DNA from: Flavobacterium sp. MFBS3-15
Lineage (GTDB): Bacteria; Bacteroidota; Bacteroidia; Flavobacteriales; Flavobacteriaceae
Reading direction: 5' to 3'
NCBI RefSeq assembly: GCF_026107645.2
Contig: NZ_JAPCHV010000020.1
Span: 1 to 64,000, forward strand
Length of the DNA stretch: 64,000 bases
How positions within the stretch are numbered: the first letter of the stretch is position 1; every line of letters begins with the position of its first letter. The notes under the pieces are model-generated. The model saw nothing but the letters and a program-made list of their open reading frames with translations, was not told where the DNA came from and did not search any database. Positions 61,715 through 64,000 of the stretch are shown here, piece by piece. The position numbers and the translations under genes are program-made.

Positions 61715-63370
61715 TTATTTTTTGATGACCCTTTTGGTCAGCGATATGTCACCATCGGAAACTTTTACAAAGTACACGCCTCCCGACAGCCCGCTAAAAT
61801 CAATCTCCCGGCCTGCGGCACTAACATCCACAGCATTGACCAATTGCCCAAGCGAGTTATACACTTCGGCTTTCACGCTGCCGGCAAAGCCTTCTGCATT
61901 CACGGTAAGCCTGTCCTGCACCGGATTCGGGTAAACCGAAAAAGAAGCCTTTTCATGGGTTGGTGCCCCCAGCATGTTGGCTATTTCGGCAATGGCGGCT
62001 TCCATATTAGGCAGGGGCCCGATATGTGTACCCTGTGATGCAGCACCTTGCGGCGTTCCCGTTGCAATCAAAAGCTCCCTCATTTCCTGGCAGGTAAGGT
62101 ATTCGCCGGTAAGGCCGTGATAGTATGACAGCAATACCGCTACGCATGAAGCTACAATAGGGGTAGCCGAACTGGTACCGGAAAAATTGGTATAGCCCTG
62201 GTTGAAGTCGCCGCCTATCTGAACTGCATTTCCATAGCCGGTCGTATAAACACCCTGTCCCCACCCATGTACATTTACCCTTGAGCCGTAAGTACTGAAA
62301 TCAAGGCGGTTGTGCTGCGAATTATTAGCCCCGGCACCCACTATGATCGCCCCGCTGTCTCCCCTGTCCATATACGATTGGTAAGCAGGGTCGTCAAGGT
62401 CTTCCGCACCGTTGCCGGCAGCGGCGACTACAATTATTCCGGCATTGGTTGCTGCCTTGGTAAGGTCCCAGATTATATTATCATATTCTGCAGGGCAGTA
62501 GTCGCCGAGCGCCCCGGTCATTTGCAGTTCATAAACGATGATATCGCCCTCATCAGAATTATTGACTGCCCCAATGACCGCCTGCAGCCTGTTATAGCCC
62601 GAAACCGGATATTCGGTATGCAGCACCATCTGGTTCATTCCGTGTGCCATTCCCGAAACGCCGTAGGTTCCCTTATCGGCAAACATCACCCCAAAAACAG
62701 CGGTGCCGTGCTCTGCAAAATCAACAGTAACCTCTGAAGATATGGCAACCGCGTGGCTGACATTTTTCTCATTCAGGTCTTCGTGATCGAGATTGACACC
62801 ATACTCCACATCCCTCACATTAATGCCCTGCCCGTTAAGCCCCATAGCCCATGCATCGGTCATATGCACGCCGTAGTCGGTAAGGTAAAGCTGCTGGTTT
62901 TCATACGATGGCGTTATGGGAGCAATGTCATAAGGAGGCTTCACCGGCTCGGCCGACATAAGGCTGCAATACTCGACCCCATTCATTTTTTCAAGTTTCC
63001 TTCCAAGTTCCATTAACCTTTCGTTGGTAGGGTTGGCAATCGAAAGCTCAAAAATATTGTCCAGCTTTGTCACCGATTCACCGCTGCCTGTATTTTTTAT
63101 GGCAAGGGATTCCAGGCGCTCCATAGCCGCCCCGGAAAACGTAATGGCTTTAGTTGAAGATATTGAATATTCATCGACAAGTTTTTCAAAACCCGGCACC
63201 ACAGCGGCAATGGCATTGTTGTAGCTGTCACCGTTCGCGGGAGCCATAATTGAAACATACAGCCTGTGGAGACTGCTTCCCTTTTCGAGTGTCAGATTGC
63301 TTTTCCTGTTTTGTGCAAAAGCCCCTGCAAACGTCAGGGCAAATATGAGTAAGGTAATTTTCAGTTTCAT
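61715..63370 (-). CDS. Subtilisin-like S8 peptidase with type A T9SS sorting domain
   Basis: A 551-residue exported protease. A signal peptide (about 1-19) precedes a propeptide-like region (about 20-160) and the S8 domain (about 165-450). A C-terminal type A sorting domain (about 475-551: [40 protein letters not shown]) predicts T9SS secretion and cell-surface attachment. His (AEHGTAV, about 222) and Ser (GTSSATP, about 401) of the triad are in place. The position normally held by Asp reads Glu ([13 protein letters not shown], about 188). Some S8 subfamilies carry this change, so activity is possible but not certain. It converges on the alpha/beta hydrolase gene with five bases between. Confidence 0.92.
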   Translation of the reverse strand: MKLKITLLIFALTFAGAFAQNRKSNLTLEKGSSLHRLYVSIMAPANGDSYNNAIAAVVPGFEKLVDEYSISSTKAITFSGAAMERLESLAIKNTGSGESVTKLDNIFELSIANPTNERLMELGRKLEKMNGVEYCSLMSAEPVKPPYDIAPITPSYENQQLYLTDYGVHMTDAWAMGLNGQGINVRDVEYGVNLDHEDLNEKNVSHAVAISSEVTVDFAEHGTAVFGVMFADKGTYGVSGMAHGMNQMVLHTEYPVSGYNRLQAVIGAVNNSDEGDIIVYELQMTGALGDYCPAEYDNIIWDLTKAATNAGIIVVAAAGNGAEDLDDPAYQSYMDRGDSGAIIVGAGANNSQHNRLDFSTYGSRVNVHGWGQGVYTTGYGNAVQIGGDFNQGYTNFSGTSSATPIVASCVAVLLSYYHGLTGEYLTCQEMRELLIATGTPQGAASQGTHIGPLPNMEAAIAEIANMLGAPTHEKASFSVYPNPVQDRLTVNAEGFAGSVKAEVYNSLGQLVNAVDVSAAGREIDFSGLSGGVYFVKVSDGDISLTKRVIKK

Positions 63371-63402
63371 TGGCTGCGTCTAATAGTTAACATTATATCA
63401 AA

Positions 63403-63410
63403 CAAAGATA
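63403..63410 (-). promoter_or_regulatory. -7 element of the S8 peptidase gene
   Basis: On the minus strand this reads TATCTTTG, matching TAnnTTTG, 32 bases before the start codon. It is back-to-back with the promoter of the pseudouridine synthase gene. Confidence 0.55.
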
Positions 63411-63427
63411 CACGAATAGAGGTATGG

Positions 63428-63456
63428 TTGCGCTTCATTAAAATATTTTACTTTTG
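63428..63456 (+). promoter_or_regulatory. Promoter of the RluF-like gene
   Basis: TTG at 63428-63430 and TACTTTTG at 63449-63456 are 18 bases apart. The -7 element ends only four bases before the ATG, which would make the mRNA almost leaderless. Confidence 0.55.
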
Positions 63457-63460
63457 CAGT

Positions 63461-64000
63461 ATGGAAGAAGAATTGAAGCGGCTCAACAAATTCATATCGG
63501 AAACCGGCTACTGCTCCCGCAGGGAAGCCGACAAGCTCATTGAGGAAGGGCGGGTGACCATCAATGGCATTGTGCCTGAAATGGGGACTAAAGTAAGCGC
63601 TGACGACGAGGTGCGCGTAGACGGCAAACTGGTGCGCGAAAAGACCGGAAAGCACGTTTACCTTGCCTTCAACAAGCCCACAGGCATTGAGTGCACCACC
63701 AACCAGGAGGTGCGCAACAACATTGTAGACTACATCAATTACCCTAAACGAATTTTTCCTATCGGCAGGCTTGATAAGGCCAGTGAGGGGCTGATTTTCA
63801 TGACGGACGACGGCGATATCGTAAACAAGATTCTCCGCGCCCGCAACAACCACGAAAAAGAATATGTGGTAACCGTAGACAAGCCGATTACCGACCGCTT
63901 CATACAGCGCATGGGCAACGGCATCCCTATACTTGATACCGTGACCCGCAAATGCCGGGTGGAGCAGATCAGCAAGTACATCTTCCGCATTGTGCTTACA
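63461..64000 (+). CDS. rluF: 23S rRNA pseudouridine synthase, RluF-like (partial)
   Basis: The first 180 codons of a cytoplasmic enzyme that converts a uridine of 23S rRNA to pseudouridine; the window edge cuts the rest. An S4 RNA-binding domain (about 3-60: [21 protein letters not shown]) is followed by the pseudouridine synthase domain with the catalytic [15 protein letters not shown] motif (Asp at about 105). The sequence around [10 protein letters not shown] is typical of RluF rather than RluB. The first ATG directly follows a promoter element. The 3' end and any co-transcribed gene are not visible. Confidence 0.92.
   Translation, partial: MEEELKRLNKFISETGYCSRREADKLIEEGRVTINGIVPEMGTKVSADDEVRVDGKLVREKTGKHVYLAFNKPTGIECTTNQEVRNNIVDYINYPKRIFPIGRLDKASEGLIFMTDDGDIVNKILRARNNHEKEYVVTVDKPITDRFIQRMGNGIPILDTVTRKCRVEQISKYIFRIVLT

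Overview
The window looks like chromosome from a member of the Flavobacteriaceae, probably Flavobacterium or a close relative. The reasons are the Bacteroidota-type promoters (TAnnTTTG), AT-rich gene gaps, several proteins with type IX secretion system (T9SS) C-terminal sorting domains, SprB-type repeats, GEVED domains, a MurB/LpxK/TonB Gram-negative envelope set, and a tricorn-like S41 peptidase. There is no rRNA, CRISPR array, insertion sequence or prophage. One intact tRNA (Pro, TGG) and one decayed copy are present.

Region 1 (1-12.2 kb) is mixed housekeeping and small accessory genes. It holds a tricorn-like protease, a GIN-domain protein, thioredoxin reductase, a membrane-anchored EEP-family phosphoesterase, a tandemly duplicated tRNA-Pro/GIY-YIG unit whose second copy has decayed, and a lipoprotein. 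These are followed by a plus-strand run (alpha/beta hydrolase, VOC protein, a frameshifted DUF1801 gene, a small membrane protein) and a serine hydrolase.

Region 2 (12.25-42.5 kb, almost half the window) is a surface-protein island on the minus strand: four consecutive huge secreted proteins of 2070, 1957, 971 and 4777 residues. The first has 15 SprB-like repeats and a type B (gliding-motility/CHU_C) sorting domain. The other three end in one shared module of about 500 residues that resembles the T9SS type C sorting region. Their N-terminal parts are unrelated mosaics of Fn3-like, GEVED, lamin-tail, Ig-like, TIG, G8-like and beta-helix segments. At least three have strong hairpin terminators, and two have clear promoters of the same design. 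No T9SS machinery genes are in the window.

Region 3 (42.8-64 kb) is mainly core genes. It contains ribH with a membrane TPR gene, recF, a DUF2461 gene, murB, a secreted protein coupled to a membrane-bound LytTR regulator, a glycosyltransferase coupled to a sigma factor, a TonB-like protein, a PrcB-like lipoprotein, lipA, gap, a ParE-type toxin-antitoxin pair, purine nucleoside phosphorylase overlapping lpxK, a lipoprotein with three cysteine-rich repeats, a Nif3-like protein, a DUF164-family coiled-coil protein without its zinc ligands, another alpha/beta hydrolase, a T9SS-exported S8 peptidase with Glu at the catalytic Asp position, and the start of an RluF-like pseudouridine synthase cut by the window edge.

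The points most worth a second look are the shared-module adhesin island, the tRNA-Pro/GIY-YIG tandem unit, the LytTR operon with a two-turn direct repeat at its promoter, and the cysteine-repeat surface lipoprotein.
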